Shown piece by piece: positions 5,525 through 13,810 of a DNA stretch of 13,810 bases (position 1 is its first letter; each line of letters starts with the position of its first letter). The notes beneath the pieces are model-generated. The model was not told the DNA's origin. It worked only from the letters and a program-made list of their open reading frames with translations, and did not search any database. Both the position numbers and the translations under genes were made by a program. This DNA is from Bremia lactucae (taxonomy: Eukaryota; Oomycota; Peronosporomycetes; Peronosporales; Peronosporaceae), in the NCBI RefSeq assembly GCF_004359215.1, contig NC_090623.1, positions 2,535,866 to 2,549,675 of the forward strand, given 5' to 3'.

Positions 5525-8362
5525 TTACGAGTTTCGAATCATTTTGCGAAAGTCTTCATTGGTCTTTAAAGCGCCACTTTTCGCCACTTTGGAGGCTTTG
5601 GACGCATCTATCGATACAGCAGCTTTTCGACGAAGGACTCGAGGCATCAAACTCGTGGCAGAGCCAATCACCTTGTGTCGTTGCATGTGCGGCACGTTTG
5701 TACTGTGACATTCAGCTTGACGCGCTCGTTTCTGTGAGTGCTGCTTTGCTTGCTGCTCCAGCATATGCGCAATCGAGAACCGAGAAGCTTTCATGGTCAC
5801 TTGGTTCCCAAGCATTCCTTGGAGCGCAGCTACATTGGCGAGACAAACGGCTACTTGAGAAGCCTCTGCAACTTGCACGAGTCCATAATTTTTCCACTTG
5901 CCATGTCGATCTCGTAGAATCGATACCCGAGTGACCACGACAAGCTCTCCGACTTGTTGCATTGATTGTTGTAAAGCCTCTTGTAGTTCTTGCTCACTCA
6001 CTTGTCGAGTTGATTGCTCTTGATTCAAGTTGCCAATATACAACGTCAAGGGATCATAGTTCCAGCAAAACCCCTCTCCGTTTGATGTTTTTCCAGCTTT
6101 TGACGCACTTGCCACGGGTGGTTGAGACCGCTTAACACGTAAAGCATGGCCATGCAAGAGAAACCCATCCCGTCGAAGTCCAGCTTCCACGCCTTCTTCG
6201 TTCGTAAATTGCACGTACGCCATCCCACGTGACAACATTCGTTCTCCACGTGTCTTGACAACGAGTCGAACCTCTTTTAACGTTGGAATTTCTCGAAACA
6301 TTTCCTCAATCTCCCCTTGACTTGCGTCTTTGGATACATTGCACAAAAAGAGTGTGTGTTCATTCGTCAGACTCTTGTGTATACTTTTCTTGGCGTTGCT
6401 ACTACTCTTTGCCGTCGTCTCATTACTTTGTAGTAACGCCACATTTTGCATCTTTGGACGTTGTGTTCGACATTGCTTAGCGGGCTGCTCTACCGCGATT
6501 GCCTTTCGTTTCTTTGATTTCAAAGGTTTCGTGTCTCCTTCAAATACCATAATATCCACCGGAGTTACAATGAACGCAGAATGCTTACGATGCAACCGTC
6601 GGGCGCAAAGATAATGCGTCAGATCACCATATTGGCGCTCAAAAACAAGCCACGCGTCGGCCAAAGCCAGTGGCATATCCTTCACGCGCTTCACAGCTTC
6701 GTCAAACACAGACAATCGAATATTCTCGACGGACAAGACATTCATCTGTTGGAGCGCATTATAGTACGCAATCCACGTGGCCGCGTAGTCACCAAGCAAC
6801 GTGCTAAGTGTCTGTTGCCACAAGTCTTTCACTTTCGCTACTCTAGCGTCCAAAGATCGACCTGGAATGACCAGCGTCCAGCAGCATTGCGCGTGGTATT
6901 CTGCTAGTCGTAACGCACCTTCGACATACTTTGGATACGCTTTTGCCAACAACTGGTGACACTCCTGAAAGATTTCTTCAAGCATCGTCTCGACTGCCTC
7001 CATCTCCGAGCCAGTGTTGACAGTCGTAAAAGCCTGACGCCGAGCCACGTCACACCACGTCAGCAATGTGTTGAGCAAGTGTAATTCACCCATAGGTACG
7101 CTTGCACGCTCAATCAATTCTGTCCGTAGATACCTTGAAATTGCTGTCACGTCCATACTTTGTTGCTCCATTGCAATCAAGGCTTCCGTCCACGAGAACG
7201 AGTCAAATGGTACGTTTCGTACCGCTCGCTGAGCAACTTTAAGCTTCGATTGGAGACCCTTTGACTCGATAAAGTCCAAGTAAGTTACCCACAATTTCGA
7301 GCTCAAACACAATCTTGCCACTGCACGCTCATACAGACACACCACAAGCTCAGTTCCGTCACTCGAGAGCAATGGAGCAACTCGATGCTTGACAAAGTTC
7401 AGATATTGTAGCCACTTTTGCTCAAGGTCGTCTACTCCATTCACAGCGGCTTCAAAACCTTTCAATTTCTTCAGGAACGGGGCAAATACCTTTGTCTGAC
7501 GAGCAACAGCTGCTTCAAACACACATTTCGATGCTGCAATATCCCGAGTATTGTAAAGAGTCCACGCTCGAAACTCTGACAAGACCAGGTCGTTTTGATC
7601 CAATGGCACTTGCATTTGTCTTGAAAACAAATCTCGAATTCGTTGTTCCTTTTCCAGCTCGCAATGTTCGTCTTTTTCATCAAAAATTGCTATGGTGAGT
7701 TCCCGACAACGAGCCCAAACTTCGTGACCTCGCGTAAAATGGGTCCCCATTGTCGTTTGCGCTTTTTCCATCGCCATATCTAGCGCTGCAGTATCTTGAT
7801 GCTCTTTTATTAGGTTCAAATACTGCAGTGTTAGCGAAACCGACCAATAATCGGCCTGGGCTAGTTCATAAAGCCTCAAGAGCTCCTCGATGGAGTCACC
7901 TTTAGCCCTGCAATCTTCAATCCATTGAATGTACATGTCTTCAGTGAGAGGAAACGCAAGCTGAAAGACTGCGTACAACTTTGCTCGAAGATGATGGTAT
8001 GCCTTTAATTTGTTTTCGAGCTCGGCGACGTCCGAAACAGCAGGCCAATGACTCGTAACGTGCTCAATTGCAGCCGTGTATTGCTCGTACGACACATCAA
8101 TAGGCTTCGAAGCCTGTACAATCGATTCTAATGTTTCACGGCAGCATTGAGCCACGTTGGAGGACGCTGAGGGAGTTTGTAAGGCAGCGGGAATGGTTGG
8201 TGGTTTTGCGCCAGTCTCTTCGTACTCATCCAGCACTTCCACGTGAACGCTTGAGGCAAGAGAAGCGGTATATTGATCGGCTGATACATCCATGGTTTCG
8301 TCGTCGCTGGAAAAGCAAGAGGACGAGCTGTCATGGTCGAAAGATGTCGCGTTCTGAACCAT
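5525..8362 (-). CDS. SART3: SART3/Prp24-like U4/U6 snRNP recycling factor
   Basis: The 945-residue protein matches the SART3 plan and length (the human protein is about 960). SART3 rebinds U6 snRNA after splicing and helps anneal it to U4 in the nucleus. Residues 1-60 are Ser/Asp-rich. Residues 90-600 are helical with repeated aromatic and Trp-containing pairs typical of HAT repeats, for example YIQWIEDC, LWVTYLDFIE, WLQYLNFVKH and AWLVFERQYG. A basic stretch KSKKRK near 616 suggests nuclear import. RRM1 lies at 669-744 with RNP2 LFLCNV and RNP1 RGMAYVQF. RRM2 lies at 772-865 with RNP2 LYIGNL and a degenerate RNP1, KNYGLVQV. The last residues, ALKTNEDFRKMIRNS, match the C-terminal motif by which SART3 and Prp24 contact the LSm2-8 ring. 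The frame is open upstream to 8623, but those 87 codons look non-coding, so the start is placed at the ATG at 8362 (MVQNATSF). No intron is needed. Confidence 0.9.
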   Translation of the reverse strand: MVQNATSFDHDSSSSCFSSDDETMDVSADQYTASLASSVHVEVLDEYEETGAKPPTIPAALQTPSASSNVAQCCRETLESIVQASKPIDVSYEQYTAAIEHVTSHWPAVSDVAELENKLKAYHHLRAKLYAVFQLAFPLTEDMYIQWIEDCRAKGDSIEELLRLYELAQADYWSVSLTLQYLNLIKEHQDTAALDMAMEKAQTTMGTHFTRGHEVWARCRELTIAIFDEKDEHCELEKEQRIRDLFSRQMQVPLDQNDLVLSEFRAWTLYNTRDIAASKCVFEAAVARQTKVFAPFLKKLKGFEAAVNGVDDLEQKWLQYLNFVKHRVAPLLSSDGTELVVCLYERAVARLCLSSKLWVTYLDFIESKGLQSKLKVAQRAVRNVPFDSFSWTEALIAMEQQSMDVTAISRYLRTELIERASVPMGELHLLNTLLTWCDVARRQAFTTVNTGSEMEAVETMLEEIFQECHQLLAKAYPKYVEGALRLAEYHAQCCWTLVIPGRSLDARVAKVKDLWQQTLSTLLGDYAATWIAYYNALQQMNVLSVENIRLSVFDEAVKRVKDMPLALADAWLVFERQYGDLTHYLCARRLHRKHSAFIVTPVDIMVFEGDTKPLKSKKRKAIAVEQPAKQCRTQRPKMQNVALLQSNETTAKSSSNAKKSIHKSLTNEHTLFLCNVSKDASQGEIEEMFREIPTLKEVRLVVKTRGERMLSRGMAYVQFTNEEGVEAGLRRDGFLLHGHALRVKRSQPPVASASKAGKTSNGEGFCWNYDPLTLYIGNLNQEQSTRQVSEQELQEALQQSMQQVGELVVVTRVSILRDRHGKWKNYGLVQVAEASQVAVCLANVAALQGMLGNQVTMKASRFSIAHMLEQQAKQHSQKRARQAECHSTNVPHMQRHKVIGSATSLMPRVLRRKAAVSIDASKASKVAKSGALKTNEDFRKMIRNS

Positions 8363-8816
8363 CTGGGTGAATCGTAATGTTTCTGCGTGATGTGAAATAC
8401 CGAGGTCGAAATATGGCGCTACTCGCAGGTACCGGTATACCATTAGGATGATACACTTCCGGTAGCTGCTCCGATAGTGACTATGTGCAAAGAACATTAC
8501 GTTTACCCTGTTTTTCTCACAAAGACATAATCTGTGGCCAGATGGTAGAAGCGATAGTAATCTACGGGTACATTTCCATGACTTGGTTTTTGTATGCACC
8601 GGCGGCCTCCATCGCAATATCATTTAGTCCCACCTCTTCATCATTTGAAAGGGTGCACCCACCAGATGATAGCACGTCTACCTCCACTTCGGCTTTGCAA
8701 CTGCAAGTACTATTACTACGCTTGTACGTCCTTGTCACATTGCGACGTGCGTCCAGTAGTCCAACTTGTGCAGTTGCCTCTGCGCCACATTGGAAGAACA
8801 TTAAACCAAGACGACA
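8363..8816. promoter_or_regulatory. Divergent intergenic region between SART3-like and surface-protein genes
   Basis: The two flanking genes are transcribed away from each other, so this 454-base spacer must carry both 5' untranslated regions and promoters. I find no confident TATA box. CACATT-type initiator-like words occur on the plus strand near 8735 and 8786, the second about 30 bases before the ATG at 8817, but the match to the oomycete initiator is weak. The minus-strand frame is open across it up to 8623, and that is probably chance. Confidence 0.4.
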
Positions 8817-11800
8817 ATGCGTTGTCGAGGATTTGGCGTGTTCACGGTCGCCAGCTTTGGAGCGGTCTCGGTGGTTGCAATGGATAGCAGTATCCTTAAC
8901 CCCATCAGTGTAATAAGTGTTGAGAACGCGAAGCAGCATACCCAGCAGCAGAAAGAGACGACAATTGTCCCCGAAACGACCAGCACCAGCTTTCCCGATC
9001 CTTTGCTTGGCGTGAGCGCGAACGCCGAGGTGCCGAATGCGGCCGTGCCGACGACACACGACGCGATAGAGACGACAAGGTTAGTGAACTCGACAGTTGC
9101 CACTGCAAGCTCGATGCTTGATCATGTGGTACCTAAGGATATCTCGAATGGTGATCATATGACGGAGTCTGTGAATAGTGGTATCACCCCTGTAAGCTCA
9201 AATAGCATTGTTGATTCCGCAGAATTGGCTGGAAGTAATGCAAAGCAGCCGTTTGATAAAATAAAGCGTTCGATAGCCACCATTAGACCAATGGTACACA
9301 ACGTGGCTAATACAGTCGGATCGATTGCCCGTACAGTGGAAAATACTCCGTCAACTAGCGGCAAGACTATGACGTCTGTAGCAAACACCACAACGACTAC
9401 GACATTGGCACCTGCTTTTAAGAAGATCAAGAAGACAGCACAATATGCAGAGAAAGTCATGACGGGTGACACATTTACTATCATAAAGCCAGCGACAGAA
9501 GCCCTTAACCCAGTGACAAGTAGCATGGGATTAATGATAGAGGCGGTTCCTAATTCAATGGACAAAGCTATATCACCGGTAGCCAGTGCGGTAACTGACA
9601 CGGTTCGCAAAGCCAGCAAAGAACCTAACGAGATATCTGCGGAGGTAATCAATACAATCGGCATGTCCGGCATAATAAAACCTGTTGTGCCTGCTGTCCA
9701 GACAATCGTTGGGACGGCAACTTCAGCAGGGAAATTGGTTATCGACGCCACATCCGTAATTGATACCGTGGCCAAAAAGAATGGCTCCTTGGAAAAGACG
9801 ATGTATAATCTTGTGACACCGGTAAGCTATATGGTACCTCACGAGGGGACTGTATCCAATTCAAGTCTTTCAATAGCAGCAACAACTTCTGCGGCACCTG
9901 CAGTCAAAGCGATGGCCAAGACGGCAACCTCAGCAGTGAATTTACTGACAGATACCGCAATTATGATTGACACGGTGGCTAATACCAAAGGCGAAATAAT
10001 CAAGATGGTGACACCATTAATTGAAACGATACCCAACCAGGTCACGAATGCAGTATTCAACTCGATTAGCACAGCACATATGGCACCTGCTGTCCAGGCG
10101 ATAGCCAACACTGCAGCCTCGGCAGTGAATGTTTTAATTGACGCCACCTCCGTCGTTGACACGATATCAAACCCCAGTGGTTCGATAATGAAGACAGTGA
10201 ATGGCTCAGCGGAATTTATTGTGCCTGGGGCGCCTACTGTCGATGCGATCGTCAAGACAACACTCTCTTCCATAAAATTGATTACCGATGCCACATCCAT
10301 TATCGATACCTTGGCGAAAACCAATGGCTCGATGGAGAAGAAGGTGAGTACGCTGATGACACCGGTAGGTGACACAGTAAGGAACGTGAATAACACGGCA
10401 TTCAAAACAATCGGTTTGTCTGAAATCGCAACGCATATGACACCTAGAGTCAAGGCAATCACGAAAGCAGTGGCCTCTACTAAAAAGCTGATGCCTTATG
10501 CCACATTTAAAATTGAAAGGGCGGCGTTTGCAAAAGAGAAAACGGCAAGGATCCTAAAGGCATCAGTGGCCGATACACTTCTCGACAAGGTATCAAATGT
10601 AGTGTCCAGTGCAATACCGAACTCAACGATTAACACATTTGTTACGCCTTTGGTACCTGCCGACAAGGCGAGAGCAAAGATCGAGCAATTTGATGAGAGT
10701 CAAAGGACTAACGACAAATTTACGACTATAAACGCGGTGACGCCAATCCATGACACGGTATTAAGCTCAAGTAACCAAATCATAAAAGCGATAGAGCCTT
10801 TGGTTAATGAAGTAGTGACGCCAGCAGCCAACAACGGTTCAGTGCCTTATAAGAAAACGAATATCGTATCCAACGCGATCAATTCGACAGCAAAGGCAGT
10901 AATTGACACGGTTGCCACACCTCTTGCCCCTGCTGTCAAGGCGTTTGCCCTAAAAGAAGCTGATTCAGCGATCCATCCAACGACTCACGTCACGTCTCCT
11001 GTCATGAAAGCAGTGACACCCATCACTAGTATAAATACAACTAATTTAATGCTCAAACAAGTCACTGAACCCGTGAATAATGCGCTGACATTGGTGGTCA
11101 ACACAGAAACTGACGCGGTTCGTAACGAGGTACACGACAAAATCGATGACACAATACCGAACGCAATCAAAAGCCCAATCATAAACTCTGCGGTCAAAGC
11201 AGTTGTCACGCCTCTAGTCCCTGCTATTGAAGCAATTAACAAGACAGCATATTTAATCGAAAAGACATCGAATGCCACATCAACTAACCTCCGGACGGTG
11301 GCATCTAACCTTGACACTGTGGCATACTTGACTGGCTCATGGGTAAAAACCGTAGTGCCTAACGTCATAGCACCTGTAACCAGCAAAGTTATTGACACGG
11401 TACTTAGTAACACAATTGTCCCATCTGTGAAATCGATTGCCAAAACCGAGATTTCCATGGTGAATTCTATCACTGATCCTATCCCATCGGTCGAAAAGCC
11501 CGTGGTTTTATTGGTGGCAAACACAACTGGCTCAATTGATCGAGCGATAAGTAACGTGGTGACATCAATTAATGATACGGTAGCTCAAAGGGTACCCACT
11601 CTGGTACGCCGCTCTCCAGTAATTAACACGGCTGTACCGCCTGCGACTCTTGCCAAAAAGGAAGCAGATTTACCTAAGCCAACAACGACTGACTTCTCAT
11701 CCATGGCACCAGCAGTCATTACGACGAAAGTTTCGACAGACTCCACGACCAAGATGATGAATACGACGATCAAGAAGGAGACACCAGCAACAAACAAGGT

Positions 11801-12770
11801 TACAAGCACGTTAGATACGATGATCAGTAATGTAATCCAAGCCGCCAATTTTGCATCAAACTCGACCGCAATGACTGGATCTACCTCTCAAAAGGCGGCT
11901 CCAATCACACTTAATGCTACGACGACTTTAACAACGAATGAGGCTATTCAAACTGCTAGCAGCCTTACCCACGTCGTCGAGCATTCGTCTCGGCTGAAAG
12001 GAACGCATAACATGACGCATAACGCAACGACGAATAGCTTGACGGAGGAGACCTTACAGAAGAGAGACGAGATAAATTCGAGTGCGAGTTTGCCAGTTAC
12101 AGAATTAAATGGCTCAAACGCAAACATAATCGACTTGGACTTGAGCAAGTCATATACCAGGAACACCAAACTGATGCCAAATCGCGAAAAGTCCACAACT
12201 GAGAACAAATTACCACCCCTATCGTCGTTATTGTCCCCGAAATCGTGGTCTGAAACGGAAAGAACTTTCGTGTCTCCAACTCTTGCTCTCAAGCCTGGCT
12301 CAAATCCAGAATCAATAGAGAGGCCAAACAATATAGCCTCTGAATTAAATTTGTCGACCATCGCGTCTCCAACAAAATCTCTACCGTCAAAGCTTGAGGC
12401 AACATCAGTAGCATCGAAAACAGACTTGCCCACAAACTCAGCAACGTTACCGTCTTCAATGCTGAGACCTGGCAACATGACGAGTCAAGAAGCTCGCGCC
12501 GAGCGTGCAGAGAATGTGTTTCAAAAGTCGAGCTTCAGCACATCGGTTTTGTTTGGTGTGGTCGGTCTTGCGGGCTGTGCGGCGATTGTCGCCATTGTGG
12601 CATATGCAAAGCATCACGCACCAGAAGCTACAAGTTTGGACGACGACACACGCAGCTCCACCACAAGAGCTCAGGACTCGATGGATAGCGTGTATACTGA
12701 CCCGTTAAATACGCGGTACTCGAGTATCGTAATGATCTCACCTAATGGTAATGGCGTGTGCATCTTGTAA
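8817..12770 (+). CDS. Large repetitive, probably glycosylated type I membrane protein (mucin-like)
   Basis: The 1317-residue product has a signal peptide (residues 1-21, MRCRGFGVFTVASFGAVSVV), a long ectodomain, one membrane segment at about 1243-1264 (SVLFGVVGLAGCAAIVAIVA) and a 53-residue acidic cytosolic tail. The ectodomain is rich in Thr, Ser, Ala, Val and Asn. I see no cysteine in it, and more than twenty N-glycosylation sequons. Degenerate repeats start with a PAVKAIxKTA-like anchor at residues 199, 292, 361, 424, 473, 543, 614, 705, 802 and 869. The anchor is often followed by LxxDATSVIDT, a GS or NGS, and TPV or VPN segments. Spacing is 49-97 residues and the four units from 292 to 542 are the most alike. 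After about residue 950 it becomes a low-complexity Ser/Thr linker. The tail holds RYSSI (1300-1304), which fits a YxxPhi sorting motif. No enzyme domain is seen. It may be a cell-wall or hyphal surface protein; I know no named family. The start is fixed by the signal peptide. Confidence 0.85.
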   Translation: MRCRGFGVFTVASFGAVSVVAMDSSILNPISVISVENAKQHTQQQKETTIVPETTSTSFPDPLLGVSANAEVPNAAVPTTHDAIETTRLVNSTVATASSMLDHVVPKDISNGDHMTESVNSGITPVSSNSIVDSAELAGSNAKQPFDKIKRSIATIRPMVHNVANTVGSIARTVENTPSTSGKTMTSVANTTTTTTLAPAFKKIKKTAQYAEKVMTGDTFTIIKPATEALNPVTSSMGLMIEAVPNSMDKAISPVASAVTDTVRKASKEPNEISAEVINTIGMSGIIKPVVPAVQTIVGTATSAGKLVIDATSVIDTVAKKNGSLEKTMYNLVTPVSYMVPHEGTVSNSSLSIAATTSAAPAVKAMAKTATSAVNLLTDTAIMIDTVANTKGEIIKMVTPLIETIPNQVTNAVFNSISTAHMAPAVQAIANTAASAVNVLIDATSVVDTISNPSGSIMKTVNGSAEFIVPGAPTVDAIVKTTLSSIKLITDATSIIDTLAKTNGSMEKKVSTLMTPVGDTVRNVNNTAFKTIGLSEIATHMTPRVKAITKAVASTKKLMPYATFKIERAAFAKEKTARILKASVADTLLDKVSNVVSSAIPNSTINTFVTPLVPADKARAKIEQFDESQRTNDKFTTINAVTPIHDTVLSSSNQIIKAIEPLVNEVVTPAANNGSVPYKKTNIVSNAINSTAKAVIDTVATPLAPAVKAFALKEADSAIHPTTHVTSPVMKAVTPITSINTTNLMLKQVTEPVNNALTLVVNTETDAVRNEVHDKIDDTIPNAIKSPIINSAVKAVVTPLVPAIEAINKTAYLIEKTSNATSTNLRTVASNLDTVAYLTGSWVKTVVPNVIAPVTSKVIDTVLSNTIVPSVKSIAKTEISMVNSITDPIPSVEKPVVLLVANTTGSIDRAISNVVTSINDTVAQRVPTLVRRSPVINTAVPPATLAKKEADLPKPTTTDFSSMAPAVITTKVSTDSTTKMMNTTIKKETPATNKVTSTLDTMISNVIQAANFASNSTAMTGSTSQKAAPITLNATTTLTTNEAIQTASSLTHVVEHSSRLKGTHNMTHNATTNSLTEETLQKRDEINSSASLPVTELNGSNANIIDLDLSKSYTRNTKLMPNREKSTTENKLPPLSSLLSPKSWSETERTFVSPTLALKPGSNPESIERPNNIASELNLSTIASPTKSLPSKLEATSVASKTDLPTNSATLPSSMLRPGNMTSQEARAERAENVFQKSSFSTSVLFGVVGLAGCAAIVAIVAYAKHHAPEATSLDDDTRSSTTRAQDSMDSVYTDPLNTRYSSIVMISPNGNGVCIL

Positions 12771-12775
12771 ATAAA
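12770..12775 (+). promoter_or_regulatory. Possible poly(A) signal AATAAA overlapping the stop codon
   Basis: AATAAA begins on the last base of the TAA stop of the large surface-protein gene. If used, the 3' untranslated region would be only a few tens of bases. Just after it is a small palindrome, GCATCAGATGC. Oomycete genes often lack a strict poly(A) hexamer, so use of this one is uncertain. Confidence 0.35.
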
Positions 12776-12980
12776 AGCATCAGATGCCTCTTTATACCGT
12801 GCTTCTCGCTATCAATTGTTCTTCCTAATGACTTTATAAGGTTAAGTTTAAAAAAGCTCCATGCGAATCGTTACACTATTAAGGTCCTTCTGCATGTCAA
12901 TATGAGGGTAAAACACAGCCATTAAACGAGGAAAGCCGGTTACACTTTCGTACACGCGTCGCAGATAAAAGGAAAGACCA

Positions 12981-13235
12981 CATAAACGCGGAACAAACGA
13001 CAAATAAATTTAACAATTAAAGGTCGTGAATTAGCAAGCACATATTTTAAATATTACTTTAAATGAAAATAATTTAAAAGATTAGCCATTGAAAAATACA
13101 GACCAGTGGAAAAAATGTCTACCAAAAGTCAGCCTGGAAGCAGCAAAGAAAAGACAGATAAAACTGGAGTACATTTTTTGTATTAGTATATAATTAAGTT
13201 AGTATTAAGTTGATAGAACAGAAGAACTTAACTGT
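12981..13235 (+). mobile_element. LTR-like segment, plus orientation, related to the left-edge LTR
   Basis: It aligns along its length, with gaps, to the reverse complement of positions 1-275. Examples are TTAACAAT at 13010, ATTACTTTAAAT at 13053-13064, AGACCA at 13100-13105, ATGTCTA at 13115-13121, GTCAGCCTGGAAG against ATCAGCTGTAGAAG, and GTATTAGTATATA at 13180-13192. The start is poorly conserved and the TGTAAC terminus is not evident, so both ends are approximate. Its position directly ahead of a hairpin leader and a gypsy protease fits a 5' LTR. The stem-loops of the left copy are mostly broken here. Confidence 0.6.
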
Positions 13236-13252
13236 AAAATTTTAAATTAACC

Positions 13253-13590
13253 CTCTTTAAAGCAAGTGTCTTAAAGAGATCCCCTTCCTCTGCACGTACG
13301 AGTGTACGTGAAGTGAGGCACCACTCACACTGAGGCAGTGCGAAGTGGACTTGTACTGAAGCAGTACAAGTCGGCAGTGCCCCATTACACCTGGTAGTAC
13401 TTTGTAGTCCGTCCAAGATAAGACACTACGCTCATGAGTATAGTGCCCCACCCCAGTACCGAGAGGTACTGAACGTAATGATGGACCGAATGCCAAAAAG
13501 AGCAGCGGTCGCGGGTTTCACGTTGTTGCGAAATCGCAACAGCGAGGCGGACCGCTAAAAACGGTCGGGGTCAGAAGGGGCGCAACGCCC
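13253..13590 (+). repeat. Array of short perfect hairpins in the retroelement leader
   Basis: At least nine stems occur in about 340 bases: 13253-13260/13271-13278 (8 bp), 13293-13299/13304-13310 (7 bp), 13313-13317/13324-13328 (5 bp), 13328-13332/13336-13340 (5 bp), 13348-13358/13362-13372 (11 bp, AAG loop), 13424-13428/13441-13445 with inner CTCATGAG, 13454-13460/13465-13471 (7 bp, GAGA tetraloop), 13521-13531/13534-13544 (about 11 bp with one G-U) nested in 13504-13510/13550-13556 (7 bp), and 13578-13582/13586-13590 (5 bp). No recognisable gag zinc knuckle is seen. The location between LTR and protease would correspond to the leader or the gag gene of the element. Confidence 0.75.
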
Positions 13591-13660
13591 TACTGATCCA
13601 GCAACCTGAAGAGAATTTGCAATCCTCTTGACTAAAGTTGCTCCAGACACACAAGCATAA

Positions 13661-13810
13661 TGTGTCTCTGCACCTGGTGATGAGGTATCCCTCAGCACTA
13701 TGAGATTAAAAGTGACAAATGATTTGTCAATTAGAGCCCTGGTGGACTGCGGAGCGTCGAATAACTTTATTCGTCGCCAGTCGCTAGAATGTCGTAGTCT
13801 CAAGTATCTT
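13661..13810 (+). pseudogene. Retropepsin-like aspartic protease fragment of a Ty3/gypsy element
   Basis: The frame open from 13661 to the window edge reads VSAPGDEVSLSTMRLKVTND and then LSIRALVDCGASNNFIRRQS. LVDCGASNNF is the catalytic loop of retroviral-type proteases (D-x-G-A) with Asp encoded at 13745-13747. The same frame continues upstream but is broken by stops at 13607-13609 and 13658-13660, so the copy is probably inactive, or the protease belongs to a frame entered by shifting. The protease would cleave the Gag-Pol precursor. The remainder lies beyond the window. Confidence 0.8.

Noticed and set aside
5425..5934. Plus-strand frame of 169 codons
   Set aside because: It overlaps the 3' end of the SART3-like gene, including RRM2 and the LSm-contact motif, which are clearly coded on the minus strand. 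The frame has no recognisable domain.
8562..9059. Minus-strand frame of 165 codons spanning the divergent spacer
   Set aside because: It crosses the signal peptide and N-terminus of the surface-protein gene and the presumed promoters, and shows no domain.
10344..10350. A GTGAGT-like word (AAGGTGAGTA) in the surface-protein gene, possible splice donor
   Set aside because: The reading frame and repeat pattern continue without interruption through it, so no intron is required.
9155..11524. Minus-strand frames of 179-207 codons opposite the large surface-protein gene
   Set aside because: They are hydrophobic, repetitive mirror images of the Thr/Ala/Val-rich plus-strand repeats and share their period. 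The plus strand has a signal peptide, sequons, a membrane segment and one continuous frame.
13228..13803. Minus-strand frames of 62-82 codons
   Set aside because: They cover the hairpin array and the plus-strand protease motif. Palindromic DNA gives similar open frames on both strands.

Overview
The window looks like nuclear DNA of an oomycete, probably a Phytophthora or downy-mildew type. Three long genes carry no obvious introns and are embedded in decayed Ty3/gypsy retrotransposon sequence. A chromodomain-bearing integrase of the kind common in oomycete elements is present, as is a small secreted protein with a fungal-type cellulose-binding module. The species cannot be named from the sequence alone.

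Layout. Positions 1-275 hold a long terminal repeat (LTR) in reverse orientation. Positions 278-863 hold a hairpin-rich stretch that grades into decayed pol sequence. Positions 849-2393 are the 3' half of a broken plus-strand Ty3/gypsy pol: zinc-binding domain, DDE core, C-terminal domain and chromodomain, split by frameshifts and stops. Positions 2550-3272 carry an intact 240-codon reading frame of unknown function on the minus strand. Positions 3507-3812 look like a second, unrelated LTR. Positions 3813-4933 are mostly featureless.

The gene island follows. A 126-residue secreted CBM1 protein lies at 4934-5314 (+). It converges on a SART3/Prp24-type U6 snRNP recycling factor at 5525-8362 (-). 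Across a divergent spacer of about 450 bases, a 1317-residue, cysteine-poor, Ser/Thr/Asn-rich repetitive type I membrane protein lies at 8817-12770 (+).

The right edge (12981-13810) is the 5' part of another Ty3/gypsy element on the plus strand: an LTR related to the left one, a leader packed with perfect short hairpins, and the start of a retropepsin-like protease running off the window.

The three host genes do not form an evident pathway. SART3 is housekeeping. The CBM1 protein is secreted and may act on plant or self cellulose. The large membrane protein is probably at the cell surface. The most unusual signals are the strings of back-to-back perfect hairpins in all the repeat segments, the CBM1 protein with an RxLR-like leader, the repetitive surface protein, and the antisense reading frame inside the retroelement remains.
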